A stretch of 64,000 bases of DNA from contig NZ_NNBY01000027.1 in NCBI RefSeq assembly GCF_002834235.1, positions 91,675-155,674 on the forward strand, written 5' to 3'. The notes beneath the pieces were generated by a model. That model made no database searches. It was not told the origin of the DNA and saw only the letters and a list, made by a program, of their open reading frames with translations. This DNA is from Ruminococcus bromii (GTDB lineage: Bacteria; Bacillota; Clostridia; Oscillospirales; Acutalibacteraceae). Made by a program: the position numbers and the translations under genes. This document shows, one piece after another, positions 50,392 through 60,390 of this stretch (the first letter of the stretch is position 1; every line of letters starts with the position of its first letter).

Positions 50392-50853
50392 ATGAAAATG
50401 AACTTAAAAAAACAATTTATTCTGCGATTTCTTGTCGGTATGCCGATTGGACTGTTGATTTGTTATTTTATTACACTTTTCATATCAATCGGAGTTGGTA
50501 ACGGTAACTTTTATCCCGTACCAACCGAACTTACAAATCTCTGCAAATCACAGCTTAATGCGGTTATTGTGCAAACAATAGCAGGTATGATTTACGGAGG
50601 AATGTGGGGCGGTGCATCGGTAATTTGGGAAGTTGATTCGTGGAGTCTTACCCGACAGACCGTTACACATTTGATTGTGATTTCCGTGACATCATTCCCG
50701 ATTGCCTATGTAATGCGTTGGATGCCACACAACATATACGGAATTCTAATCTATTGTGCAATTTTTTTCTTTATTTATTTTGGTATTTGGCTCGGAACAT
50801 ATTGCAAAATCAAGGCACAAATCAAACAAATCAACAGCAAAATCAATTCGTGA
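50392..50853 (+). CDS. DUF3021 family membrane protein
   Basis: A 153-residue protein with four TM helices (FLVGMPIGLLICYFITLF, then AGMIYGGMWGGASVIWEVDS, then two more) and a basic C-terminus, the DUF3021 layout. It is thought to bind or restrain the partner LytTR regulator at the membrane, likely as a sensor of envelope stress; this is by analogy. The start is coupled to the LytTR stop (TAAAATG). The pair is bracketed by the two direct repeats. Confidence 0.88.
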   Translation: MKMNLKKQFILRFLVGMPIGLLICYFITLFISIGVGNGNFYPVPTELTNLCKSQLNAVIVQTIAGMIYGGMWGGASVIWEVDSWSLTRQTVTHLIVISVTSFPIAYVMRWMPHNIYGILIYCAIFFFIYFGIWLGTYCKIKAQIKQINSKINS

Positions 50854-50856
50854 TTT

Positions 50857-51000
50857 GGCGAGCCGCCGTTCCCTGTTCGTGAAGACAGTTTGTAATGTAA
50901 AAAACTTATTATGCCCGAGCGAAAGTTTTTTAAAATTGAAAGTTGAAAATGGAAAATTGAAAATTGCGGTCGGGCAGACAGTTTGCAAACAAAAAAAATA
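50857..51000 (+). repeat. 144-bp direct repeat, right copy
   Basis: Same content and order as 49715-49858, beginning immediately after the DUF3021 stop and ending at the rpoC terminator. Confidence 0.9.
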
Positions 51001-51037
51001 CACGGTATGTACCATTTGGCACATACCGTGATTTTTT
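51001..51037 (-). terminator. bidirectional terminator of rpoC and the LytTR-DUF3021 operon
   Basis: CACGGTATGT pairs with ACATACCGTG, with T-runs on both strands (ATTTTTTT and TATTTTTTTTG). Confidence 0.9.
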
Positions 51038-51062
51038 TATACATTATATGTTTTCAGTTAAA

Positions 51063-54000
51063 TCAGAAGTCCATAATTTCATCGTCTTCAAGAGCAACGA
51101 TAACATCGTCTGTATCGTCATTCTCAACGATTTCTGCCTCAGAATTACTCTCAAGCTGAACATCTGCATATCTCTGCATACCTGTACCTGCAGGGATAAT
51201 CTTACCGAGGATAACATTCTCTTTAAGACCGACGAGCGGATCAACCTTACCCTTGATAGCGGCATCTGTAAGAACTCTTGTTGTTTCCTGGAATGATGCG
51301 GCTGAAAGGAAGCTGTCTGTTGCAAGAGCGGCCTTTGTGATACCGAGGAGGAGCTGAGTGAATGTTGCCTCACGAAGACCTTCTTCGCCGTTGGCAATAC
51401 GCTTTTTAATCTGCTCATTCTCGTAAAGAACTTCGTTCTTGTCGTAGGTCTGACCTGACATAAAGCCTGTGTCGCCTGCGTCCTCAACCTTAACCTTACG
51501 CATCATCTGACGAACGATAACCTCAATGTGCTTATCGTTGATTTCAACACCCTGTAAACGGTAGGTACTCTGTACTTCCGAAATAAGGTAGTTCATGACT
51601 GCCTCGGGTCCGAGAATATCGAGTATATCGTGCGGATTAACAGCACCGTCGGTAATCTTGTCACCCTTTTTGATGTGGTCGCCGTCAAATACCTTTACAC
51701 GGAAACCGAAAGGAATGAGGTAAGCTCTTTCTTCGCCTGTTTCCTTGTTAAAGATAACAGCGTGCTTTGCGTTTTTGATTTCTTCAAAACGAACATCACC
51801 GTCGATTTCACTGATGATTGCAAGACTCTTTGGTTTACGAGCCTCGAAAAGCTCTTCAACTCTCGGAAGACCCTGTGTGATATCTTCGGCAGATGCAACA
51901 CCGCCGGTATGGAATGTTCTCATTGTAAGCTGTGTACCCGGCTCACCGATTGACTGAGCGGCAATAATACCGACAGCCTCACCGACAGTAACAGGCTGAC
52001 GGTTGGCAAGGTTAGAACCGTAGCACTTACGGCAAGCGCCGTGTTTTGCACGACATTCAAGTACCGAACGAATCTTGATGTGGTCAACACCCGAATTAAC
52101 GATGATGTCAGCCTCTTTGTCACCCATCATAACATCCTTTGAAACAAGAACATTACCGTTAGAATCGCAGAAGTCATCAAGGAGATATCTTCCGATAAGA
52201 CGCTCGTGGAGTCCCTCGATAACATTTGATTCGCCTGCTTTGATGTCAAAGATTTCAAGACCTTCTGTAGTACCGCAGTCCTCTTCACGGATAATAACTT
52301 CCTGTGATACATCAACAAGACGGCGGGTAAGGTAACCTGAGTCGGCTGTACGAAGAGCTGTATCGGCAAGACCTTTACGAGCACCACGAGATGAAATAAA
52401 GTACTCCAAAATGTTAAGGCCTTCACGGTAGTTAGCTCTGATAGGAATTTCAATTGTTTTACCTGATGTATTGGCGATAAGACCACGCATACCTGCAAGC
52501 TGTCTGATCTGGCTCATACTACCACGGGCACCTGAGTCAGCCATCATGAAGATTGGGTTGTAGCGGTCAAGGTTTTTCTGGAGGGCGTCGGTTACATCGT
52601 TAGTAGCCTTTTCCCAGATACGAAGAACTTCTTCGTAACGCTCCTCGTTTGAACGAAGACCCATCATAAACTCATCACGAATAACATCAACTTCCTTCTC
52701 TGCCTCGGCAATAATCGCCTTCTTCTGAGGAGGAATAACTGCATCACAAACGGCAACGGTAATAGCACCCTTTGTAGAATACTTATAGCCCTGTGCCTTA
52801 ATGTGGTCAAGAACAACGCTTGTTCTTACCGGACCGTGAATTTTGATACATTTATCAATAATCTTCTTAAGACCCGATTTACCAACGAGGAAGTCAACCT
52901 CAAACTTGAATCTGTTTTCGGGGATACTTCTGTCGATAAAGCCGAGATCCTGAGGAATAGGATTGTTAAAGATAATCTTACCGATTGTTGTGTCTACAAT
53001 ACCGGATTCGATTTTTCCGTCAATTTCAAGCTCACGGCGAACCTTGATTTTTGAGTGAAGCTCAATGACGCCTGTCTGATAAGCCATCATAACCTCATCA
53101 ACATCACGGAATACCTTTCCTTCGCCTCTCTCACCGTCCTTATCAAGTGTAAGGTAGTAAGAACCGAGGATCATATCCTGTGTAGGAACTGTAACAGGCT
53201 GACCGTCAGAAGGCTTGAGAAGGTTGCCTGCTGCGAGCATAAGGAATCTTGCTTCTGCCTGTGCCTCTGCCGAAAGAGGTACATGGACAGCCATCTGGTC
53301 GCCGTCAAAGTCAGCATTGTATGCTGTACAAGCGAGCGGATGAAGTTTAAGAGCACGACCTTCAACAAGAACAGGCTCAAATGCCTGAATACCAAGACGG
53401 TGAAGTGTTGGAGCACGGTTGAGGAGAACGGGGTGTCCCTTGATTACAACTTCAAGTGCGTCCCAAACATTGTCCTTTGCACGCTCAACAGCTTTTCTTG
53501 CTGATTTGATATTCTGCTCTGCTTTAGTTTCAACAAGGCGTTTCATAACGAACGGCTTGAAGAGTTCAAGTGCCATTTCCTTAGGAAGACCGCACTGATA
53601 CATTTTGAGTTCAGGTCCTACAACGATAACCGAACGGCCTGAGTAGTCAACACGCTTACCGAGAAGGTTCTGACGGAAACGGCCCTGCTTACCTTTAAGC
53701 ATATCCGAAAGTGACTTGAGGGCACGGTTGTTAGGTCCTGTAACGGGTCTGCCTCGTCTGCCGTTGTCGATGAGTGCGTCAACGGATTCCTGAAGCATTC
53801 TTTTCTCGTTGCGGATGATGATTTCAGGTGCGTTAAGCTCAAGGAGCTTTTTAAGTCTGTTGTTACGGTTGATAACTCGGCGATAGAGGTCGTTAAGGTC
53901 ACTTGTTGCAAAACGACCGCCGTCAAGCTGAACCATAGGACGGATATCCGGAGGAATTACCGGAACAACATCGAGAATCATCCACTCAGGACGGTTGCCC

Positions 54001-54659
54001 GACATTCTGAAGCTTTCAACAACATCAAGTCTTTTAAGGAGTCTAACTCTCTTCTGACCCGATGCAGTTTCGAGTTCTTCTTTAAGTGAAGCGGAAAGAG
54101 CATCAAGGTCAATCTCGGCAAGAAGCTTTTTGATTGCCTCGGCACCCATACCTGCTTCAAAGTCGTCTTCATACTTCTCACGCATATCATTGTACTCACC
54201 CTCGGTAAGACACTGATACTTTGCAAGGTCACGGCAGTCGCCGGGATCTGTTACGATGTACTGTGAGAAATAGAGTACATTCTCCAAAAGCTTGGGAGAA
54301 ATATCAAGCATAAGGGCAATTCTTGAAGGAATTCCCTTGAAATACCAAATGTGCGACACGGGAGCGGCAAGCTCAATGTGTCCCATACGCTCTCTTCTGA
54401 CCTTTGAACGGGTTACTTCAACACCGCAACGGTCACAGATTTTACCCTTAAAACGGATTCTCTTGTATTTACCGCAGTGACATTCCCAGTCCTTTGTCGG
54501 TCCGAAAATGCGTTCGCAGAACAAGCCGTCTCTTTCAGGCTTGAGAGTACGATAGTTAATTGTCTCGGGCTTTTTAACTTCGCCGTAAGACCATTCTCTC
54601 ATCTGCTCAGGAGAAGCAAGTCCGATTTTAATTGAGTCAAAAACATTATTATCTATCAT
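51063..54659 (-). CDS. rpoC: RNA polymerase subunit beta'
   Basis: A 1198-residue subunit with the zinc site [20 protein letters not shown], the catalytic [17 protein letters not shown], the bridge/trigger region ([32 protein letters not shown]) and the second zinc site [16 protein letters not shown]. It forms the active centre with RpoB. AAGGAGG precedes the ATG. It follows rpoB by 12 bases. The acidic C-terminal end ([20 protein letters not shown]) is common in Clostridia. Confidence 0.98.
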   Translation of the reverse strand: MIDNNVFDSIKIGLASPEQMREWSYGEVKKPETINYRTLKPERDGLFCERIFGPTKDWECHCGKYKRIRFKGKICDRCGVEVTRSKVRRERMGHIELAAPVSHIWYFKGIPSRIALMLDISPKLLENVLYFSQYIVTDPGDCRDLAKYQCLTEGEYNDMREKYEDDFEAGMGAEAIKKLLAEIDLDALSASLKEELETASGQKRVRLLKRLDVVESFRMSGNRPEWMILDVVPVIPPDIRPMVQLDGGRFATSDLNDLYRRVINRNNRLKKLLELNAPEIIIRNEKRMLQESVDALIDNGRRGRPVTGPNNRALKSLSDMLKGKQGRFRQNLLGKRVDYSGRSVIVVGPELKMYQCGLPKEMALELFKPFVMKRLVETKAEQNIKSARKAVERAKDNVWDALEVVIKGHPVLLNRAPTLHRLGIQAFEPVLVEGRALKLHPLACTAYNADFDGDQMAVHVPLSAEAQAEARFLMLAAGNLLKPSDGQPVTVPTQDMILGSYYLTLDKDGERGEGKVFRDVDEVMMAYQTGVIELHSKIKVRRELEIDGKIESGIVDTTIGKIIFNNPIPQDLGFIDRSIPENRFKFEVDFLVGKSGLKKIIDKCIKIHGPVRTSVVLDHIKAQGYKYSTKGAITVAVCDAVIPPQKKAIIAEAEKEVDVIRDEFMMGLRSNEERYEEVLRIWEKATNDVTDALQKNLDRYNPIFMMADSGARGSMSQIRQLAGMRGLIANTSGKTIEIPIRANYREGLNILEYFISSRGARKGLADTALRTADSGYLTRRLVDVSQEVIIREEDCGTTEGLEIFDIKAGESNVIEGLHERLIGRYLLDDFCDSNGNVLVSKDVMMGDKEADIIVNSGVDHIKIRSVLECRAKHGACRKCYGSNLANRQPVTVGEAVGIIAAQSIGEPGTQLTMRTFHTGGVASAEDITQGLPRVEELFEARKPKSLAIISEIDGDVRFEEIKNAKHAVIFNKETGEERAYLIPFGFRVKVFDGDHIKKGDKITDGAVNPHDILDILGPEAVMNYLISEVQSTYRLQGVEINDKHIEVIVRQMMRKVKVEDAGDTGFMSGQTYDKNEVLYENEQIKKRIANGEEGLREATFTQLLLGITKAALATDSFLSAASFQETTRVLTDAAIKGKVDPLVGLKENVILGKIIPAGTGMQRYADVQLESNSEAEIVENDDTDDVIVALEDDEIMDF

Positions 54660-54671
54660 TGCATTTCCTCC

Positions 54672-57600
54672 TTACATATCGTCACTGCCAAAGTCATCGC
54701 TGAAATCATCCGATGTGTAGCTGTCCTCTTCAACATCGGCAAGTGAATCGTCAAACATATTGCCTTCTTCGCCGCCCTCGTCAAGAGTGTAGCCGTCCAT
54801 TGATGTCATTACATGGTCTTCTTCAAATTCCGGATTTGTTGCATCAACAATATCCTCGTCCTCATCGAACTTCTGCTTAATGTCAATTTCTTCACCGTCA
54901 GAGTTAAGAACACGAACATCAAGTGAAAGTGACTGGAGTTCCTTAATAAGAACTCTGAATGACTCAGGAATACCCGGAGCAGGAATATTCTGACCTTTAA
55001 CGATAGCCTCGTAGGTCTTAACACGGCCGACAACATCGTCCGACTTAACTGTAAGAATTTCCTGAAGTGTATAAGCAGCGCCGTAAGCCTCAAGTGCCCA
55101 AACTTCCATCTCACCGAAACGCTGACCGCCGAACTGGGCTTTACCGCCGAGTGGCTGCTGTGTAACGAGAGAGTAAGGACCTGTGCTTCTTGCGTGGATT
55201 TTTTCATCAACGAGGTGATGGAGCTTGAGGTAGTACATATAACCTACTGTTACAGGGTTATCGAAGCGCTCGCCTGTACGACCGTCAACAAGCCATGTCT
55301 TACCGTCCTCGCTGTAACCTGCGTCTTTAAGGCACTGGAAAATGTCCTGCTCATGAGCACCGTCAAATACAGGAGTCATAATCTTCCAGCCAAGTGCCTT
55401 TGCGGCATAGCCGAGGTGAACCTCAAGAACCTGACCGATGTTCATACGAGAAGGTACGCCCAACGGGTTAAGTACGATATCAAGCGGAGTACCGTCAGGA
55501 AGGAACGGCATATCTTCCATTGGGAGAATTCTTGAAATAACACCCTTGTTACCGTGACGACCTGCCATCTTATCGCCTACGCTGATTTTTCTCTTGAGTG
55601 CAAGGTAAACTCTTACAACCTTGTTTACACCGGGCTGGAGTTCGTTTCTGCTGTCTGCACGGGTAAACACCTTAACATCAACAACAGTACCGCATTCACC
55701 GTGAGGCACACGGAGAGATGTATCTCTGACTTCTCTTGCCTTTTCACCGAAGATTGCACGAAGGAGTCTTTCCTCGGCTGTAAGCTCTGTTTCACCCTTT
55801 GGAGTTACTTTACCGACAAGGATATCGCCTGCTTTAACCTCAGAACCGATCTGAATGATACCGTCCTCGTCAAGATACTTGAGAACATCTTCACCTACAT
55901 TCGGGATATCTCTTGTAATCTCTTCGGGTCCGAGCTTTGTATCTCTTGCCTCTGTGTCATATTCTTCAATGTGAATTGATGTATAAACATCATCACGAAC
56001 GATTTTTTCGTTGATAAGAACAGCATCCTCGTAGTTGTAACCTTCCCATGTCATAAAGCCGATGAGAGCGTTCTTACCGAGAGCAACTTCACCGTTTTCG
56101 GTAGCGGGACCGTCTGCGAGAACTTCACCCTTCTTAACTCTCTGTCCTCTTGACACGATAGGACGCTGGTTGATACATGTACCCTGGTTAGAGCGGAGGA
56201 ACTTGATAACCTCAAAGTCCTGAACTCTGCCCGAGTCATACTGTACACGAATGTTACGGGCGTCAACGCTCATAACGATACCGTCTTCCTCAGCGAGGAT
56301 ACAAACGCCTGAGTCTGTACCTGCCTTGTACTCCATACCTGTACCGACGATAGGAGCTTCACTGCGGAGAAGCGGAACTGCCTGACGCTGCATGTTCGCA
56401 CCCATGAGAGCACGGTTTGCGTCATCGTTTTCAAGGAACGGAATCATAGCCGTAGCAACAGATACAACCATCTTAGGAGATACATCCATGAAGTCGAATC
56501 TTTCGGGAGAATACTCTACGAACTCGTCACGGTAACGACCTACGACTCTTGAATGAACAAATCTGCCGTTTTCATCAAGCGGTTCGTTAGCCTGTGCAAC
56601 AGCGTAGTTATCCTCAACATCGGCTGTCATATAAACAACCTCGTCGGTTACAACGCCTGTTTCCTTGTCAATTTTACGATAAGGAGCTTCGATAAAGCCG
56701 TACTTGTTGATACGGGCAAATGAAGCAAGATATGAGATAAGACCGATGTTAGGACCTTCAGGAGTTTCAATAGGACACATTCGGCCATAGTGTGTGTAGT
56801 GTACGTCACGAACCTCAAATCCTGCACGATCTCTTGAAAGACCGCCCGGACCGAGGGCTGAAAGACGACGCTTGTGGGTAAGCTCTGCAAGTGGGTTACC
56901 CTGATCCATAAACTGTGAAAGCGGTGAAGAACCGAAGAATTCTTTAATTGCCGCTGTTACGGGACGGATATTGATGAGTGAGTTAGGCGAAAGCGACTCC
57001 ATATCCTGTGACTGGGTTGTCATTCTCTCTCTTACAACTCTTTCAAGACGGGAGAAACCGATTCTGAACTGGTTCTGAAGAAGTTCGCCTACGCAGCGGA
57101 TTCTTCTGTTGCCAAGATGGTCGATATCATCTGTATTACCGACACCGTGAGCAACACAGTTGAGGTAGTTGATTGTTGCAAAGATATCGTCAACCGTGAT
57201 GTGGTTAGGAACAAGCTCATCCGCACGGCTTCTGAGCATTTCCTTGAGGTCATCCTCATTCTCGCAGGAATCAAGAATTTCGCAAAGAACATCAAAACGA
57301 ACATTTTCCTTGATATCACACTCTGCTTCTGCGTCAAAATCAACATAGCAAGCGATGTCAACCATACCGTTTGAAATAACCTTAACGATTGTTTCATCGG
57401 CAGCCTTTACATAGGCAATCTTAACACCTGCGTTTTCGATTTCAAAAGCCTTTTCCTTTGTGATTTTTTCATCACGAAGAGCCATAACCTCGCCTGTGCG
57501 TGGGTTGGCAATCGGCTCTGCAAGAACCTGACCTTCAAGACGGTTTGCAATACCGAGCTTTTTGTTGTATTTATATCTGCCTACTCTTGACATATCATAA

Positions 57601-58397
57601 CGACCGGGGTCAAAGAACAGGTTGTTTATGTGTGTCTGCGCACTGTCAACTGTCGGAGGCTCAGACGGACGGAGCTTTTTGTAAACCTCGATAAGACCTT
57701 CTTCAACATTTGAAGCGGCATCCTTTTCGATAGTAGCTCTCATTCTTTCATCGTCACCGAAATAGTCGAGAATTTCGGCATCCGAGCCAAGACCGAGTGC
57801 TCTGATAAATGATGTAACGGGAAGCTTACGGTTCTTATCAATACGAACATAAAAAACATCGTTTACATCGGTTTCATACTCAAGCCATGCACCACGATTC
57901 GGGATAACTGTTGTTGAATACAGTTCCTTACCGGTTTTATCGTGATCCATTTTATAGTAAACGCCCGGGCTTCTTACAAGCTGTGAAACGATAACACGCT
58001 CAGCACCGTTGATAACGAATGTGCCGCTTGCGGTCATCAGCGGGAAATCGCCCATAAATACATTGCTCTCTTTGATTTCACCCGTTGACTTGTTCAAAAG
58101 TCTTGCGGTTACTCTGAGAGCAGCTGAATATGTTGCATCACGAACCTTACACTCAATTACGCTGTAGTTCGGGTGATCAACATCAAGTGTGTAGTCGATA
58201 AAATCGAGAACAAGGTTGTCCTGATAATCGGTAATGCCCGAAACATCTTTAAATACTTCTTTAAGACCTTCGTCAAGCAACCATTTGTATGACGCTTTCT
58301 GAATGTCGATAAGATTAGGCATATCAATTACTTCATCGATTTTACCAAAACTCATTCTTTCGGTGTTGCCAAGCTTTACGGGTTTGACATTAACCAT
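54672..58397 (-). CDS. rpoB: RNA polymerase subunit beta
   Basis: A 1241-residue subunit. The rifampicin-site region [20 protein letters not shown] followed by [10 protein letters not shown] is wild-type-like (D and H present), and [10 protein letters not shown] and the [14 protein letters not shown] segments are in place. An acidic C-terminal tail of ~55 residues is present. The ATG at 58397 gives the standard [16 protein letters not shown] start; GGAG is 10 bases upstream. rplJ/rplL, its usual upstream neighbours, are absent, and a promoter lies at 58572-58600. Confidence 0.98.
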   Translation of the reverse strand: MVNVKPVKLGNTERMSFGKIDEVIDMPNLIDIQKASYKWLLDEGLKEVFKDVSGITDYQDNLVLDFIDYTLDVDHPNYSVIECKVRDATYSAALRVTARLLNKSTGEIKESNVFMGDFPLMTASGTFVINGAERVIVSQLVRSPGVYYKMDHDKTGKELYSTTVIPNRGAWLEYETDVNDVFYVRIDKNRKLPVTSFIRALGLGSDAEILDYFGDDERMRATIEKDAASNVEEGLIEVYKKLRPSEPPTVDSAQTHINNLFFDPGRYDMSRVGRYKYNKKLGIANRLEGQVLAEPIANPRTGEVMALRDEKITKEKAFEIENAGVKIAYVKAADETIVKVISNGMVDIACYVDFDAEAECDIKENVRFDVLCEILDSCENEDDLKEMLRSRADELVPNHITVDDIFATINYLNCVAHGVGNTDDIDHLGNRRIRCVGELLQNQFRIGFSRLERVVRERMTTQSQDMESLSPNSLINIRPVTAAIKEFFGSSPLSQFMDQGNPLAELTHKRRLSALGPGGLSRDRAGFEVRDVHYTHYGRMCPIETPEGPNIGLISYLASFARINKYGFIEAPYRKIDKETGVVTDEVVYMTADVEDNYAVAQANEPLDENGRFVHSRVVGRYRDEFVEYSPERFDFMDVSPKMVVSVATAMIPFLENDDANRALMGANMQRQAVPLLRSEAPIVGTGMEYKAGTDSGVCILAEEDGIVMSVDARNIRVQYDSGRVQDFEVIKFLRSNQGTCINQRPIVSRGQRVKKGEVLADGPATENGEVALGKNALIGFMTWEGYNYEDAVLINEKIVRDDVYTSIHIEEYDTEARDTKLGPEEITRDIPNVGEDVLKYLDEDGIIQIGSEVKAGDILVGKVTPKGETELTAEERLLRAIFGEKAREVRDTSLRVPHGECGTVVDVKVFTRADSRNELQPGVNKVVRVYLALKRKISVGDKMAGRHGNKGVISRILPMEDMPFLPDGTPLDIVLNPLGVPSRMNIGQVLEVHLGYAAKALGWKIMTPVFDGAHEQDIFQCLKDAGYSEDGKTWLVDGRTGERFDNPVTVGYMYYLKLHHLVDEKIHARSTGPYSLVTQQPLGGKAQFGGQRFGEMEVWALEAYGAAYTLQEILTVKSDDVVGRVKTYEAIVKGQNIPAPGIPESFRVLIKELQSLSLDVRVLNSDGEEIDIKQKFDEDEDIVDATNPEFEEDHVMTSMDGYTLDEGGEEGNMFDDSLADVEEDSYTSDDFSDDFGSDDM

Positions 58398-58467
58398 AGG
58401 CGTATCACTCCTTAAAAAATCTATGAAACGGGGCAAGCGGTACTGAAAATCTGCTCATAAAAAGCTC

Positions 58468-58496
58468 TTGACACAAAAGGATTTTTGTGATAATAT
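58468..58496 (+). promoter_or_regulatory. plus-strand promoter facing rpoB's promoter
   Basis: TTGACA at 58468-58473, 17-base spacer, TAATAT at 58491-58496. Transcription would begin near 58503 and run through the rpoB promoter. Confidence 0.6.
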
Positions 58497-58571
58497 CCCC
58501 TTGTCGGATAAAGTTTTTTGCGGATTTTCCCGACCTCTTCGGTACATATCCCCATTATGGTACATTTTATT

Positions 58572-58600
58572 ATTCTATATTGAAATAATCAATAAGTCAA
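58572..58600 (-). promoter_or_regulatory. promoter of rpoB-rpoC
   Basis: Minus strand TTGACT at 58600-58595, 17-base spacer, TAGAAT at 58577-58572, leaving a leader of about 170 bases. Confidence 0.7.
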
Positions 58601-58661
58601 GAGAATTTTCGGATTTTTTTCGGATTTTACTGACTTTTTTATATTTTTACAGGTTTTATTT

Positions 58662-58699
58662 CCCGAAAAGAATTATTTTTCTTTTCGGGCTATTTTTTA
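58662..58699 (+). terminator. plus-strand intrinsic terminator near rpoB
   Basis: CCCGAAAAGAA pairs with TTCTTTTCGGG, followed by CTATTTTTT on the plus strand only. Confidence 0.75.
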
Positions 58700-58739
58700 C
58701 ATCTCAATGCGACACCCGACACGGTGTATGGTTTTACAA

Positions 58740-59084
58740 GTAGGGGGGGCGTTCATCGGACGCCCGCAAGTAACAGAACATACATTATGATAAATACAAA
58801 GTGTATAGATGTCGCAAAGTCATTGTTCAACTGTAGCGGCGAACACGGTTCGCCAATTGATTTGTGTGCAAACACAAATCAAGCAAAACCAATTTTTTGG
58901 TAAATAGCAAATATAAATTTCATATAACAAACGATTTGTATTAAGTCGAACCGATTTTACAATCGTTTCGATTGGCGAACACTGTTCGCCGCTACAGTAT
59001 AACAATTGCTTTGTGGGATTTATCAAATTCGTTTTAACATATATTTTCTACCATTACCTGCGGGCGTCCAATGAACGCCCCTAC
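58740..59084. repeat. outer GTAG-hairpin pair enclosing a second element
   Basis: Left end GTAGGGGGGGCGTTCATCGG and right end, read in reverse, GTAGGGGCGTTCATTGGACG. Each GTAG foot is followed by a hairpin with GGGCGT and ACGCCC arms. The inner element 58831-58997 lies inside. Confidence 0.75.
58831..58997. repeat. inner paired GTAG-hairpin repeat
   Basis: CTGTAGCGGC ... GCCGCTACAG ends. Hairpins GGCGAAC/GTTCGCC at both ends, GATTTGTGT/ACACAAATC inside, and GAACCGATT/AATCGTTTC near the right. Same plan as 5691-5849, with different but paired bases. Confidence 0.8.
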
Positions 59085-59218
59085 ATTTAAACAACAACTT
59101 TCATACAAACAAAAATCGCATCAGAGCTTTTTCGGGCATCTGATGCGATTTCTATATTATACTATTTTCTCGAATTGGGAACGGCGGCTCGCCGTAATTT
59201 TCAATTTTCAATTTTTAA
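59085..59218. repeat. repeat module 1 (terminator plus CGGCGGCTCGCCG and AATT tract)
   Basis: Block order: ACTTTCATACAAACAAAAATC, a GCATCAGA/TCTGATGC hairpin, TTCTCGAAT, a CGGCGGCTCGCCG hairpin, and ATTTTCAATTTT tracts. The same order is found at 62299-62452. Confidence 0.7.
59105..59151 (-). terminator. terminator of the rhodanese-TtcA gene
   Basis: AAATCGCATCAGA pairs perfectly with TCTGATGCGATTT; the minus strand continues TTTTGTTTG. Confidence 0.8.
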
Positions 59219-59225
59219 TTTTTAA

Positions 59226-60380
59226 TTACTTGCCCTTCCCCATATCATCATATCTGTCCAGAAACGAAACTTTATTATCGCCCTGTTTATATGAAATAAT
59301 CGTATCGAGGTTGACATTTTCAACGCTGTGGAAAATGTTGCTTTCAATCTGGGGATTGATTTTCTTCAGATTTGCTATAAGCTGTTTGATTTCCTGTCGT
59401 TTTGAACCTGTGTTGCTGTTCGGGGAACAGGTTGTGCAGGTGTCCGTAAAGCGGCACGCACATTGAATGAAATTCAGCTTGTTGTAATCTCGCCAATGCT
59501 TGATTTCAGCCTCACGAACGAGGTAGAGAGGGCGGATAAGTTCCATTCCCTCATAGTTTGTGCTGTGAAGCTTCGGCATCATCGTCTGAACCTGACCGCC
59601 GTAGAGCATACCCATAAGAATAGTTTCTATAACATCGTCATAGTGATGACCGAGTGCGATTTTGTTACAGCCGAGCTGCTTTGCCTTTTTGTAGAGATAA
59701 CCTCTCCTCATTCTTGCGCAAAGGTAGCAGGGATATTTGTCAACATTATAAACAGAATTAAAAATATCTGTTTCAAAAACAGTTATCGGAATGTTCAGCC
59801 TACGGGCGTTGCTCTCGATTACATCACGATTTTCAACGCTGTAGCCCGGGTCCATTACAAGAAAGACAAGCTCAAACGGAAATTTATTGTGTCTTTTCAA
59901 CTCCTGAAAAAGCTTTGCCATCAGCATTGAATCCTTACCGCCCGAAATGCAGACGGCAATTTTATCGTTCGGCTCAACAAGCTTGTACTCGATTATCGCC
60001 GCAGTAAATCTGCTCCAAATCGTCTTGCTGAACTTTTTGCGGATGCTCTTTTCAACATCGGTTGCATAGTCCTCATTCTCGAATTGACTTCTCAACCAAC
60101 TGTAATAACCGCCCTCAAGATTCACGGCATTGAATCCGTCATCACGCAGATTCTCTGCAAGCTCGTCACTTATCTGACCGCTTTTGCAACAGAGGACAAC
60201 AAGCTTGTCTTTTGGCAAAAGTGAATTGTCCTCTTTGATTTTTGCAAGCGGAATATTCTTTGCACCGTCAATGTGACCGTATTCAAACGAAATTTCATCT
60301 CGGATATCGACAAGAGTATATTCCTCGTCAAGCTTTCTCATCTGTTCTATTGTAATCTGATTGTTTTCCGATTTAAACAT
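59226..60380 (-). CDS. rhodanese domain fused to TtcA-like tRNA thiolase
   Basis: A 384-residue fusion. Residues about 1-105 are a rhodanese: VDIRDEISFEYGHIDGAKNI, and active-site Cys in VVLCCKSGQIS. The rest is a PP-loop ATPase of the TtcA group: CISGGKDSMLMAKLF, CYLCARMRRGYLY (CxxC), GHHYDDVIET, and a Cys-rich end CACRFTDTCTTC. TtcA installs 2-thiocytidine in tRNA using an iron-sulfur cluster. The rhodanese could deliver persulfide sulfur. The start has AAGGG upstream. It follows the phosphatase gene by 10 bases. Confidence 0.88.
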   Translation of the reverse strand: MFKSENNQITIEQMRKLDEEYTLVDIRDEISFEYGHIDGAKNIPLAKIKEDNSLLPKDKLVVLCCKSGQISDELAENLRDDGFNAVNLEGGYYSWLRSQFENEDYATDVEKSIRKKFSKTIWSRFTAAIIEYKLVEPNDKIAVCISGGKDSMLMAKLFQELKRHNKFPFELVFLVMDPGYSVENRDVIESNARRLNIPITVFETDIFNSVYNVDKYPCYLCARMRRGYLYKKAKQLGCNKIALGHHYDDVIETILMGMLYGGQVQTMMPKLHSTNYEGMELIRPLYLVREAEIKHWRDYNKLNFIQCACRFTDTCTTCSPNSNTGSKRQEIKQLIANLKKINPQIESNIFHSVENVNLDTIISYKQGDNKVSFLDRYDDMGKGK

Positions 60381-60390
60381 TCATAACCCT

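Larger units (their letters stand above)
58503..58699 (+). ncRNA. candidate antisense RNA over the rpoB promoter
   Basis: A consensus promoter (58468) and an intrinsic terminator (58662-58699) frame about 200 bases with no ORF that has a ribosome binding site. The unit overlaps the rpoB promoter and 60 bases of its leader on the opposite strand. Expression is inferred, not shown. Confidence 0.35.
58398..59225. other. 828-bp gene-free region upstream of rpoB
   Basis: Holds the rpoB leader and promoter, a facing plus-strand promoter, a plus-strand terminator, the nested GTAG repeats (58740-59084) and a second repeat module with a terminator (59085-59218). No convincing protein gene was found. 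Confidence 0.7.

Noticed and set aside
58468..58743. Plus-strand 91-codon frame upstream of rpoB
   Set aside because: Its start codon lies inside the -35 box, there is no ribosome binding site, and the composition is that of AT-rich non-coding DNA.
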